Shown here: piece after piece, positions 34,166 through 42,587 of the stretch
Position numbering within the stretch: position 1 is the stretch's first letter
Layout: each line of letters opens with the position of its first letter
NCBI GenBank assembly: GCA_020248265.1
Contig: JADCHX010000011.1
Span: 124,001 to 188,000 of the forward strand
DNA: 64,000 bases
Direction: 5' to 3'
From: Rhodocyclaceae bacterium
Lineage (GTDB): Bacteria; Pseudomonadota; Gammaproteobacteria; Burkholderiales; CAIKXV01
Notes under the pieces: model-generated
The model's database searches: none
Told to the model about the DNA's origin: nothing
What the model saw: the letters and a program-made list of their open reading frames with translations, nothing else
Position numbers and translations under genes: made by a program

Positions 34166-34804
34166 ATGATCTACGAAGTGCGGACCTACGACATCAAGGG
34201 CGGCTCGCAGGCGGAAGTGGAACGGCGATTCGGGGAAGCCTACGAGAAGCGGAAGAAGTTCTCGGAGCTGGCTGCGTTCTTCCACACCGAGATCGGGCCG
34301 CTGAACCAGATCATCCATATCTGGCCCTACGCGGACATGGAGGAGCGTGCGAAGGTCCGTGCCGCGGCGATCGCGGACAAGACCTGGCCGCCGGACATCA
34401 AGGATTTCATCGTCGCGCAGCGCTCCGAGATCTTCATCCCGTTCGCGTTCTCGCCGCCGATCAGGCCGGGCAAGTACGGTCCGATCTTCGAGATGCGCAC
34501 CTATACCTACCCCTCGGGCAAGCTCCCGCTGCTGATGGACAACTGGGAGAAGGCGATCCCCGAGCGCAGCACGCTTTCGCCCTGCCTCGCCATGTGGTAC
34601 TCCGACCTGGGTGCGCTGAACAAGTTCATGCATATCTGGCCGTACGCGTCGATGAACGACCGGATGGAGACCCGCGCGAAGGCCGTCGCCGGTGGTTCGT
34701 GGCCTCCGAGTGCCAAGGCGAAAAAGGACGGCCGCGAGGCAGTGAACTATCTGGCGCAGGAGAACAAGATCGTGATGCCGGCGGCGTTCTCGCCGGTGCA
34801 GTAA
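34166..34804 (+). CDS. NIPSNAP family protein
   Basis: The protein has 212 aa made of two NIPSNAP repeats (about 1-100 and 108-212). Each begins with a MIYEVRTYDIK / FEMRTYTYPSGK strand and contains an 'HIWPYA' motif (IIHIWPYADMEER and FMHIWPYASMNDR). This ferredoxin-like fold belongs to the dimeric alpha-beta barrel group; the biochemical role in bacteria is uncertain. The start ATG has a strong GGAGGAAAA ribosome site. It is a single-gene unit, convergent with trmB. Confidence 0.9.
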   Translation: MIYEVRTYDIKGGSQAEVERRFGEAYEKRKKFSELAAFFHTEIGPLNQIIHIWPYADMEERAKVRAAAIADKTWPPDIKDFIVAQRSEIFIPFAFSPPIRPGKYGPIFEMRTYTYPSGKLPLLMDNWEKAIPERSTLSPCLAMWYSDLGALNKFMHIWPYASMNDRMETRAKAVAGGSWPPSAKAKKDGREAVNYLAQENKIVMPAAFSPVQ

Positions 34805-34867
34805 CGCCAGCATGGGCGAGGCTGGCGCCCGACGGCGCCTGCCTCGACCGCAGTCCGGCCGCAGCGC

Positions 34868-35566
34868 TCAGTGGCGCCGGAACACAAGGTCGAATACCTC
34901 GTGGCCGAGCCGCACGCCGCGCTGCTCGAAACGCGTCAGCGGCCGGTATGCGGGCCTTGGTGCATAGCGCCCGACGGTGTTGACGAGCAGCGGTTCGGCC
35001 TCGAGTACGGCGAGGATCTGCACCGCATAGTCTTCCCAGTCGGTCGCCACGTGCAGGTAGCCGCCGGGCGCGATCCGCGAGGCGAGCAGCGAGACGAATG
35101 GTGCCTGCAGCAGGCGCCGCTTGTGGTGGCGCTTCTTGTGCCAGGGATCCGGGAAAAAGACGTGTGCGCCCGCCAGGCTGTCCGGGGCGATCATGTCGCG
35201 CATCACCTCTACCGCGTCGTGCTGGACGATGCGCACGTTGTCGAGGCCGGCACGGCCGATCTTGTCGAGCAGGCTGCCGACGCCCGGGTTGTGCACCTCG
35301 ATACCGAGGTAGTCGTTCTCGGGGTGCGCCGCCGCGATCTGCGCCGTGCCTTCGCCCATCCCGAAGCCGATCTCGACGATCAGCGGCGCGCTGCGTCCGA
35401 ACGCAGCGGCCGGGTCCAGCCGCGCGTCCGCATACGGGACGCCGAACGATGGCAGCAGCGCGTCGTAGGCCCGCTGCTGTGCCTGGGTGATCCGCCCCTG
35501 CCGCAGCACGAAGCTGCGGATGTGCCGTGCGTGCTGGGCTTCGGTGCCCGCATCGCCGCTGCTCAA
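34868..35566 (-). CDS. trmB: tRNA (guanine46-N7)-methyltransferase
   Basis: The protein has 232 aa. The SAM-binding motif is [16 protein letters not shown], then [11 protein letters not shown], and the family signature is [16 protein letters not shown]. It makes m7G46 in tRNA variable loops. The start is TTG 35566, overlapping the thiG stop as TTGA; no in-frame ATG lies near the normal start, so a TTG start seems real. It would be translationally coupled to thiG. Confidence 0.92.
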   Translation of the reverse strand: MSSGDAGTEAQHARHIRSFVLRQGRITQAQQRAYDALLPSFGVPYADARLDPAAAFGRSAPLIVEIGFGMGEGTAQIAAAHPENDYLGIEVHNPGVGSLLDKIGRAGLDNVRIVQHDAVEVMRDMIAPDSLAGAHVFFPDPWHKKRHHKRRLLQAPFVSLLASRIAPGGYLHVATDWEDYAVQILAVLEAEPLLVNTVGRYAPRPAYRPLTRFEQRGVRLGHEVFDLVFRRH

Positions 35567-36375
35567 GCCGGTTTGCCCGGCGTGATCAGGCCCGCGGTGG
35601 GCGAACTGGGCGTGGCGCTGTAGAGCTTCTTCGGCATGCGGCCGGCGAGGAAAGCCTCGCGCCCCGCCTCGACCGCCTTGCGCATCGCGGAGGCCATCAG
35701 CACCGGCTGCTTCGCCGCCGCGATCGCGGTGTTCATCAGCACGCCGTCGCAGCCCAGTTCCATCGCGATGGCGGCGTCGGACGCCGTCCCGACGCCGGCA
35801 TCGACGATCACCGGTACCTTCGCGTTGCCGATGATGATCTGCAGGTTCCACGGGTTCAGGATGCCCATGCCGGATCCGATCAGGCTGGCCAGCGGCATCA
35901 CTGCCACGCACCCGATCTCTTCCAGCTGCTTCGCCATGATCGGGTCGTCGCTGCAGTACACCATCACGTCGAACCCGTCGCGCACCAGCGTCTCGGCGGC
36001 GCGCAGCGTCTCCGCCATGTTCGGATACAGCGTATGCGGGTCGCCCAGCACCTCGAGCTTGCACAGCGAATGGCCATCGAGCAGTTCTCGCCCGAGCCGC
36101 AACGTGCGCACCGCGTCATCGGCGGTGTAGCAGCCCGCGCTGTTGGGCAGCATCGTGAAGCGCGACGGCGGCAGCGCGTCGAGCAGGCTCGGCTCGCCCT
36201 GGTTCTGGCCGATGTTCGTGCGCCGGATCGCGACGGTCACGATCTGCGCGCCGCTGGCCTCGATGGCGAGCCGCGTCTCGTCGAAGTCGCGGTACTTGCC
36301 GGTGCCGACGAGCAGCCGTGACTGGAAGCTGCGGGTTCCGACCTGCAGCGGGGACGGCGTGGACAGGGTTGACAT
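35563..36375 (-). CDS. thiG: thiazole synthase ThiG
   Basis: The protein has 270 aa. It builds the thiazole phosphate of thiamine from deoxyxylulose 5-phosphate, dehydroglycine and the ThiS thiocarboxylate. The active-site Lys lies in [15 protein letters not shown] (Lys106), and the phosphate-binding end shows [35 protein letters not shown] 36375 was chosen over a longer frame reaching to 36777 that runs through thiS. It follows thiS by 26 bases. Confidence 0.95.
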   Translation of the reverse strand: MSTLSTPSPLQVGTRSFQSRLLVGTGKYRDFDETRLAIEASGAQIVTVAIRRTNIGQNQGEPSLLDALPPSRFTMLPNSAGCYTADDAVRTLRLGRELLDGHSLCKLEVLGDPHTLYPNMAETLRAAETLVRDGFDVMVYCSDDPIMAKQLEEIGCVAVMPLASLIGSGMGILNPWNLQIIIGNAKVPVIVDAGVGTASDAAIAMELGCDGVLMNTAIAAAKQPVLMASAMRKAVEAGREAFLAGRMPKKLYSATPSSPTAGLITPGKPA

Positions 36376-36401
36376 GAAGGGGGCTCCGGAGGGTTCTGGG
36401 T

Positions 36402-36647
36402 TCAGCCGCCGCCGACGGCGACGACGATCTCGACAGTGTCGGCATCGGCCAGCCTGGTGTCGGCCAGGCGGCTGCGCGGGACGATCTCGCCATTTCTTTC
36501 GAATGCGATCCGGCGCCCGCCGAGCGCGAGCGCCTCGACCAGGCCAGCGCAGGTAAGTGGCGCGGAAAAGCGTCGATGCTCGCCATTCACCGTCAGGCAG
36601 AGCGTGGCCGCCGAAGCGGACGAGGGGTCGGGACAGGACAGATTCAT
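36402..36647 (-). CDS. thiS: sulfur carrier protein ThiS
   Basis: The protein has 81 aa with a ubiquitin-like fold, ending in the Gly-Gly tail (VVAVGGG) that becomes the thiocarboxylate sulfur donor for ThiG. It shows TVNGEHRRF, a middle [23 protein letters not shown] and the DADTVEIV strand. The N-terminal 15 residues are an extension compared with the usual 66-aa ThiS. No thiO, thiE or thiC lies here; only thiS-thiG-trmB are grouped. Confidence 0.9.
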   Translation of the reverse strand: MNLSCPDPSSASAATLCLTVNGEHRRFSAPLTCAGLVEALALGGRRIAFERNGEIVPRSRLADTRLADADTVEIVVAVGGG

Positions 36648-36740
36648 GCTGCCATTTTATCGCCGGCAGGGCACCTGCGCGTCGGCCGCAACCGGTGGCG
36701 AACCCGGCAGCCCGAAACCGAAGTAACATCGGCAACTCGC

Positions 36741-36814
36741 GCGGGTGTAGTTCAATGGTAGAACGAAAGCTTCCCAAGCTCTAGACGTGGGTTCGATTCC
36801 CATCACCCGCTCCA
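36741..36814 (+). tRNA. tRNA-Gly (anticodon CCC)
   Basis: Seventy-four bases including an encoded CCA. The acceptor stem GCGGGTG pairs with CACCCGC, the D-arm is GTTC/GAAC, the anticodon loop is TTCCCAA and the T-arm is GTGGG-TTCGATT-CCCAT. It closely resembles E. coli glyU. In the anticodon stem (AAAGC / GCTCT) positions 28 and 42 form an A-C mismatch where E. coli has G-C. Confidence 0.95.
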
Positions 36815-36968
36815 CTGCTGCCTTGCTTGGTCGAGCGTGCAGCAGCATGCGCAGCACGCACGATGCCCCAACTGCGCGGGATGCTCCGGATGGAATCCGG
36901 CCGTCCTTCCCGCCTGAAAGCTTCAGGCTCGACGTGCCGGCCGATCTCCCGAGGGGTATCCTGAAAGG

Positions 36969-38123
36969 ATGAGAACGGCCGATCGCATGGACGACTCAGG
37001 CAGCTTCGCTGTGCGACTCGTCGAGTGGCAGCGCCGCGCGGGCCGCAGCGGGCTGCCCTGGCAGGGCACCCGCGACCCCTACCGGATCTGGCTGTCGGAG
37101 ATCATGCTGCAGCAGACGCAGGTATCGACGGTGATCCCGTACTACCTGCGCTTCCTGGAGCGGTTTTCCGATGTCGATGCCCTGGCGGCTGCGCCGCTCG
37201 ATGACGTGCTCGCAGCCTGGAGCGGGCTCGGGTACTACTCGCGCGCGCGCTGCCTGCACCGCGCCGCGCGGCAGGTGATCGAGCAGCACGGCGGCCGGTT
37301 CCCCGACGATTTCGACGCCGTACTCGCGCTGCCCGGCATCGGCCGTTCGACGGCCGGCGCGATCTGCGCCTTCGCCTTCGGCCAGCGGCACCCGATACTG
37401 GACGGTAACGTGAAGCGCGTGCTCGCCCGGCATGCCGGCATCGAGGGCTGGGCCGGGGAGCCTGCGGTGCTCGCCGCGCTGTGGGCGGAGTCGACCGCGC
37501 GCCTGCCGCCGGTTGTTGCGGGCGGCGCGGCCGGTGGCGTGGCTGGCGGGCATCCGGACATCGGTACCTACACCCAGGCACTGATGGACCTGGGTGCCGG
37601 TCCGTGTGCACGCAGCCGTCCGCGCTGCGGTGAATGCCCGGTGTCGGCCGACTGTACGGCGCACGTGTCGGGACGCACCGACGCGATCCCGGCGCCCCGC
37701 CCGAAGCGCGAGATCCCCCGCCGTACGAGCGTGGTCTGGCTGCTCGTCGACCGCGAGCACGGCGTGCTGCTCGAACGCCGCCCGCCCAGCGGCATCTGGG
37801 GCGGGCTGTGGAGCCTGCCGGAATCGATCGATGCACAGGTAGAGGCGCGCATCCGCGCGAGCGACGCCGCGCTGCAGGCGCTGGCGCCGATCGAGCATGC
37901 GTTCACGCATTTCCGCCTGCGCATCGAACCGATGCTGGTACGCATGCACCTGGTGGAGGGACAGGGTCCCGCAGTGACCGCGCAGGCCGGAGAGCCCGGT
38001 CGGCGCTGGGTCGCGTTCGAGCAACTGGAAGCGGTCGCGCTGCCGGCACCCGTGCGCACGTTGCTGGAGGCGCTGCGTGCCGGCGGGCAGGGTGTGCAGC
38101 CGTCACTGCCCGGCCTTCGATGA
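36969..38123 (+). CDS. mutY: A/G-specific adenine DNA glycosylase MutY
   Basis: The protein has 384 aa. It removes adenine mispaired with 8-oxoguanine. The catalytic Glu lies in SEIMLQQTQVSTV, the helix-hairpin-helix in LPGIGRSTAGAI with the Asp in HPILDGNVKRVLARH, and the [4Fe-4S] ligands in the C-x6-C-x2-C-x5-C pattern of CARSRPRCGECPVSADC. The C-terminal NUDIX-like domain (about 245-365) reads 8-oxoG. A Gly/Ala-rich insert (VVAGGAAGGVAGG, about residues 182-194) interrupts the glycosylase domain before HPDIGTYTQALMDLG. Confidence 0.95.
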   Translation: MRTADRMDDSGSFAVRLVEWQRRAGRSGLPWQGTRDPYRIWLSEIMLQQTQVSTVIPYYLRFLERFSDVDALAAAPLDDVLAAWSGLGYYSRARCLHRAARQVIEQHGGRFPDDFDAVLALPGIGRSTAGAICAFAFGQRHPILDGNVKRVLARHAGIEGWAGEPAVLAALWAESTARLPPVVAGGAAGGVAGGHPDIGTYTQALMDLGAGPCARSRPRCGECPVSADCTAHVSGRTDAIPAPRPKREIPRRTSVVWLLVDREHGVLLERRPPSGIWGGLWSLPESIDAQVEARIRASDAALQALAPIEHAFTHFRLRIEPMLVRMHLVEGQGPAVTAQAGEPGRRWVAFEQLEAVALPAPVRTLLEALRAGGQGVQPSLPGLR

Positions 38124-38145
38124 CCAACCTGGCATGAGGATGATG

Positions 38146-38568
38146 ATGACCGACCTTCTGGTTCCCTTCGACAATTCACTGCCCGCCGTTCGTGCACTCG
38201 ACCTTGCAATCGGGCTGGCGCGCGCGCGCGCGGGAACGACTCTGCATGTGCTGAGCGTGCTCGACGCTGTGGACGTGGACACCCGTGAGCTGATCGACGC
38301 GTCCGAGATCGAGAAGGTCCTTGCAGCCGAGGCCGCCGAGATGCTCGATCCGGCGCGCGCGCGGGTCCGGGCGGCCGGTATTGCCTACGACTGCCACGTG
38401 GCGAGCGGGGCGCCAGCCAGTGTGATCGCCGAGTTCGCACGCAAGCACGGCGTCGCGCAGATCGTGATGGGCACGCGCGGGCTGGGCAGCATTTCCGGCC
38501 TGCTGATGGGATCGGTTGCCCAACGGGTGCTTCACCTGGCGGATTGCCCGATCACGCTCGTGAAGTAG
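38146..38568 (+). CDS. universal stress protein (UspA family)
   Basis: The protein has 140 aa from this start. The ATP-binding pattern G-x2-G-x9-G-S is present in GTRGLGSISGLLMGS, with the N-terminal DLLVPFDNS. Tandem ATG codons occur at 38134, 38140, 38143 and 38146; the last has GAGG at 38136-38139 with good spacing. UspA proteins accumulate during stress and growth arrest. It lies just after mutY, possibly cotranscribed. Confidence 0.92.
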   Translation: MTDLLVPFDNSLPAVRALDLAIGLARARAGTTLHVLSVLDAVDVDTRELIDASEIEKVLAAEAAEMLDPARARVRAAGIAYDCHVASGAPASVIAEFARKHGVAQIVMGTRGLGSISGLLMGSVAQRVLHLADCPITLVK

Positions 38569-38624
38569 ACTTTCGCGCGGCAGTCGACTGGCGGGCAGCC
38601 GGGATGTGCGGTTAGCATCGGGCG

Positions 38625-39215
38625 ATGAACTGGCCGAAGATAGGTTTCGTCGCGCTGATACTGTTCGGCGCGCTCAACTGGTGGTCCGGGCGCGAGGTAT
38701 CGCTGCCGCCGGGCGTGGTCGCGGGAGACCTGCCCGTACAGTCATCGGTCGCCGGCGAGCGCGAATTCGAGCGCAACGGGTACCGCATCCGCGCGTTGGC
38801 GCGGTTCGAGGTCTCCGCGCGCGTGCTCGGGGCCGAGCATTACCGGCTCGACCGAGAGGCGCAACTGGCACCGGTCGACCTCGCTCTGGGCTGGGGGAGG
38901 ATGTCCGACACCGCCGTCCTGCAACGCATCAGCATCAGCCAGCGCGGGCGCTTCTACTACTGGAGCACGGCCGACTTCCCGATCCCGCGGCGCGAGATCG
39001 AGACCTCCAGCGCCAACATGCACATGATCCCGGCGGATGACCGCATCGAGGCTGCGCTGAAGTCGGTGCGGCCGGGGCAGATCGTGACCGTACGCGGCTA
39101 CCTGGTCGAGGCGCGCGCGCCGGACGGCTGGCGCTGGCGCAGTTCGATGACGCGCGAGGACACGGGTGCAGGCGCGTGCGAGCTGGTCTGGGTGGAGTCG
39201 GTGTCCACGACCTGA
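38625..39215 (+). CDS. conserved membrane-anchored protein of unknown function
   Basis: The protein has 196 aa. A single N-terminal span (WPKIGFVALILFGALNWW) anchors a domain facing outward or into the periplasm, with LGAEHYRLDREAQLAPVDLALGWGRM and an SISQRGRFYYW region containing two Trp/Tyr-rich strands. No enzyme motif is recognised. It stands between the universal stress gene and the Mrp operon and does not share obvious features with either. Confidence 0.75.
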   Translation: MNWPKIGFVALILFGALNWWSGREVSLPPGVVAGDLPVQSSVAGEREFERNGYRIRALARFEVSARVLGAEHYRLDREAQLAPVDLALGWGRMSDTAVLQRISISQRGRFYYWSTADFPIPRREIETSSANMHMIPADDRIEAALKSVRPGQIVTVRGYLVEARAPDGWRWRSSMTREDTGAGACELVWVESVSTT

Positions 39216-39332
39216 CAGCCAGGTCTGCGCAGGGCAGGGTCTGAACCCGCCCGGGCGAACGCAACGATGGTAGGCTTCGACGCGTTCGCGCTGTCTGTTC
39301 GCGCGACCGCAGAGCGTTCGCTTCGCGTGAAC

Positions 39333-39362
39333 CGGCAGGGACGCGCTGCGTCCCGCTTGCCG
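39333..39362. promoter_or_regulatory. stable hairpin upstream of the Mrp operon
   Basis: CGGCA-GGGACGC pairs with GCGTCCC-TGCCG around a 3-base loop, with a 3-base bulge (GCT) in the 3' arm. It lies 44 bases before the mrpA start codon. No T-run follows, so it is not a simple terminator; a leader-RNA control element is possible. Nothing else is recognised in the 190-base gap. Confidence 0.35.
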
Positions 39363-39405
39363 CGAAGTCGACCGAGACGATGTCCACTGCCCCGGTTGCC
39401 GCCCG

Positions 39406-42252
39406 TTGACCCTGATACTCATCGTATTGCTGCCCCTGCTGATGGCGGCGCTACCCCGACTGGCCGGTCGGCACCGCCGTGGCCGCTGCGCGCTGCTCGC
39501 AGCCTGCCCGCCGGCCCTTGCGCTGGCACTGCTGCTGGCTCATGCGTCGGCAGTCTTCGACGGCGAGGTCGTCCAGGCGGGCGGCGCGTGGCTGCCCGCG
39601 ATCGGCCTGAACCTCACGTTCATGCTCGATGGCTTCGGTTTCCTGTTCGCGCTGCTGGTGCTCGCGATCGGGTTGCTGGTGATCCTTTACGCGCACTACT
39701 ACCTGTCGCCCGAGGATGACGCGTCGCGGTTCATGTCGCTGTTGCTGCTGTTCATGGGCTCGATGCTGGGCGTGGTGCTGGCGGACAACCTGCTGCTGCT
39801 GGTGGTGTTCTGGGAGTGCACCAGCCTGTCGTCGTTCCTGCTGATCGGTTTCTGGCGCGATCGCAGCGACGGGAGGCAGGGGGCGCGGATGGCGTTGACG
39901 GTGACCGGCGCCGGCGGGTTCGCCCTGCTCGCCGGGGTGCTGCTGATCGGGCAGATCGTCGGCAGCTTCGAACTGTCCGAGGTGCTCCATCAGCGTGAAC
40001 TGCTGCAAGCCCACCCGTTGTTCCCGCTGGCGCTGGTCCTCGTCCTGCTCGGCGCATTCACCAAGAGTGCGCAGTTTCCGTTCCACTTCTGGCTGCCGCA
40101 CGCGATGGCCGCACCGACGCCGGTGTCGGCCTACCTGCATTCCGCGACCATGGTGAAGGCTGGGGTGTTCCTGCTGGCGCGGATGTATCCGGTGCTCGGC
40201 GGCAACGATCTGTGGTTCCTGCTGGTCAGCGGCACTGGCCTGGTCACGCTGGTATTCGCTGCGTGGATTGCGCTGTTCCAGCAGGACCTCAAGGGGCTGC
40301 TGGCGTACTCGACGATCAGCCACTTGGGCCTGATCACGCTGCTGTTCGGGCTCGACACGCCGCTGGCCGTGGTCGCCGGGGTGTTCCATATCATCAACCA
40401 CGCAACCTTCAAGGCGTCGCTGTTCATGGCGGCCGGCATCATCGACCACGAGACGGGTACGCGCGACCTGCGCCGTTTGAACGGCCTTGCCCGCTTCATG
40501 CCGATCACGGCGACGCTGGTCGCGGTGGCCGCAGCGGCGATGGCCGGTGTACCGCTGCTCAATGGGTTCCTGTCGAAAGAGATGATGCTGGCGAAGACGC
40601 TGGCGATCGATACCGGCACCTGGGCCGACTGGCTCGTGCCGGTGATGGCGACGCTGGCGGGCGCGTTCGCGGTGGCCTATTCGCTGCGGCTGGTGCATGA
40701 CGTGTTCTTCAACGGCGATCCGGTCGGCCTCGAGCGTAAGCCGCATGAACCGCCGCGCTGGATGCGCGTACCGGTCGAACTGCTCGTCGTCCTGTGCGTG
40801 CTGGTCGGGGTGATGCCGAATGTCGTGGTCGCGCCGCTGCTGGACGCCGCGGTCGCTGGCGTGCTCCTCGGCAACGTGCCCGAATACAGCATCAGTCTGT
40901 GGCACGGATTCAACCTGCCGCTGGCAATGAGCACGATCGCCCTTCTGCTCGGCGCTGCGCTGTACTTCGGGTTGCAGCGTGGATACAACCTGCACCTCTA
41001 CCGCGACGACGGGATCAGCGCGAAGCGCCTGTTCGACCGGTTGCTCGAGGCCTCGATCTCGACGGCGCGGCTGGCCACCGCCCTGGTGCAGAACGGCTCG
41101 CTGCAGCGCTCGTTATGGCTGCTGCTGGTGGTCGTCCTGTCGGCGGGGGCGATACCGTTTTTCCAGGACAACTACTCGATCGGCGACGAACTGCTGCTGC
41201 CGTCCAACGGCGCCGCGCTGGCGATGTGGTTCGCGCTGGTCGCAGCCGTGGTGGCCACGGTGGCGCTGCACCGCAAGAGACTGCTGTCGCTGGTCGCGCT
41301 CGGCGCCGTCGGCCTGCTGGTCAGCCTGGTCTTCGTGCTGTTCTCGGCGCCCGACCTGGCGCTGACCCAGCTCGCGGTCGAGGTGGTGACGGTCGTGCTG
41401 CTGATGGCCGCGCTGCGCCATCTGCCCGCTCACACGCCCGTCGAAGGTACGCTGCCGCGGCACCTGCGCGACGCGCTGCTGTCGCTGGCTGCGGGGATCG
41501 GCATGACCGTGCTTGCCTACGCGGCGCTGACCCGCCCGCTCGCCAGCATCTCCACCTACTTCCTGGAGCAGTCGGTGCCGAAGGGGGGAGGGGCGAACGT
41601 GGTCAACGTGATCCTCGTCGATTTCCGCGGCTACGACACACTGGTCGAGATACTGGTGCTGGCCGTGGCCGGTCTGGTCACCCAGGCCCTGCTTGCCGGG
41701 TTCGTCGCCCCCGGTCCTGCGACGGTCCCGGATGCGGAGAATGCAAGGCCGCTGATGCTGCGCGTGCTGGCGCGACTGATACTGCCGTTTGCGCTCGCGG
41801 TGTCGGCCTATCTGTTCCTGCGCGGCCACAACCAGCCGGGCGGCGGCTTCGTCGCCGGACTGGTCACGGCGATCGCACTGCTCGTGCAATACATGGCCGG
41901 GGGGCGCGACGCGGTACCGTGCGGCGGTCGGGGCGCCATACCGCCGCGCCCGGTTCCCGCCGGCGACGAAGGGTTCGACCGCTGGATCGCCGCCGGCATG
42001 TTCACAGCGGTGCTGACCGGCCTGGGCGCGACTGCGATCGGGTTTCCGTTCCTGACCAGCGCCTACGCCTATTTCGACCTGCCGCTGCTCGGCAAGGTGC
42101 CGCTCGCCTCGGCGATGTTCTTCGATGCCGGCGTGTACCTCACGGTCGTCGGCAGCACGATGATGATGATCGCCTCGATCGGGCGCGTCGCTGCGGCGCC
42201 TGCATGTCCGGCGGCCACCACCGGCGCGGCTGTACGAGAGGGGGGCGTCTGA
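39406..42252 (+). CDS. mrpA: Mrp Na+/H+ antiporter subunit A, fused with MrpB
   Basis: The protein has 948 aa. The NuoL-like part (about 1-500) carries conserved proton-channel residues, including the ECTSLSSFLLIGFW loop and GAFTKSAQFPFHFWLPHAMAAPTPVSAYLHSATMVKAGVFLLAR. The following MrpA-specific domain (about 560-770) is FSAPDLALTQLAVEVVTVVLLMAALRHLP. The C-terminal part (about 785-948) is the MnhB domain, FLRGHNQPGGGFVAGLVTAIALLVQYM. No separate mrpB exists. The TTG start is poorly supported by a ribosome site, but no better one is visible. It is the first gene of the Mrp operon; mrpC overlaps its stop by one base. Confidence 0.93.
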   Translation: MTLILIVLLPLLMAALPRLAGRHRRGRCALLAACPPALALALLLAHASAVFDGEVVQAGGAWLPAIGLNLTFMLDGFGFLFALLVLAIGLLVILYAHYYLSPEDDASRFMSLLLLFMGSMLGVVLADNLLLLVVFWECTSLSSFLLIGFWRDRSDGRQGARMALTVTGAGGFALLAGVLLIGQIVGSFELSEVLHQRELLQAHPLFPLALVLVLLGAFTKSAQFPFHFWLPHAMAAPTPVSAYLHSATMVKAGVFLLARMYPVLGGNDLWFLLVSGTGLVTLVFAAWIALFQQDLKGLLAYSTISHLGLITLLFGLDTPLAVVAGVFHIINHATFKASLFMAAGIIDHETGTRDLRRLNGLARFMPITATLVAVAAAAMAGVPLLNGFLSKEMMLAKTLAIDTGTWADWLVPVMATLAGAFAVAYSLRLVHDVFFNGDPVGLERKPHEPPRWMRVPVELLVVLCVLVGVMPNVVVAPLLDAAVAGVLLGNVPEYSISLWHGFNLPLAMSTIALLLGAALYFGLQRGYNLHLYRDDGISAKRLFDRLLEASISTARLATALVQNGSLQRSLWLLLVVVLSAGAIPFFQDNYSIGDELLLPSNGAALAMWFALVAAVVATVALHRKRLLSLVALGAVGLLVSLVFVLFSAPDLALTQLAVEVVTVVLLMAALRHLPAHTPVEGTLPRHLRDALLSLAAGIGMTVLAYAALTRPLASISTYFLEQSVPKGGGANVVNVILVDFRGYDTLVEILVLAVAGLVTQALLAGFVAPGPATVPDAENARPLMLRVLARLILPFALAVSAYLFLRGHNQPGGGFVAGLVTAIALLVQYMAGGRDAVPCGGRGAIPPRPVPAGDEGFDRWIAAGMFTAVLTGLGATAIGFPFLTSAYAYFDLPLLGKVPLASAMFFDAGVYLTVVGSTMMMIASIGRVAAAPACPAATTGAAVREGGV

Positions 42253-42587
42253 TGGAGCTACTGCTCGCCAGCGGCATCGGCGTGCTGACCACTGCCGGCA
42301 CGTGGCTGCTGCTGCGCGCGCGCACCTTCCCGGTGATGCTCGGCCTGACGCTGCTCTCGTATGCGGTCAACCTGTTCATATTCTCGATGGGGCGGCTTGC
42401 GATCGGCGCACCTCCGGTAATCCGGGAAGGCGTCGAACGCTATGCCGACCCGCTGCCCCAGGCGCTGGTCCTGACCGCCATCGTCATCTCCTTCGGCATG
42501 ACCGCGCTGCTGCTCGCCCTGTCGGTCCGGCTGCGTTACGACAGCGGGACCGACCATGTCGACGGGGACGGAGACCCGAACCGATGA
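42252..42587 (+). CDS. mrpC: Mrp antiporter subunit C
   Basis: The protein has 111 aa with three membrane spans and belongs to the NuoK/MnhC family: ASGIGVLTTAGTWLLLRARTFPVMLGLTLLSYAVNLFIFSMG and ADPLPQALVLTAIVISFGMTALLLAL. It starts on the ATG of TGATG at the mrpA stop. It ends in an acidic Asp/Gly tail (DHVDGDGDPNR) and overlaps mrpD as ATGA. Confidence 0.93.
   Translation: MELLLASGIGVLTTAGTWLLLRARTFPVMLGLTLLSYAVNLFIFSMGRLAIGAPPVIREGVERYADPLPQALVLTAIVISFGMTALLLALSVRLRYDSGTDHVDGDGDPNR

Noticed and set aside
36741-36968. tRNA-Gly as an integration site for a genomic island
   Set aside because: No integrase, no direct repeat of the tRNA 3' end is seen, and the flanking genes are housekeeping genes.
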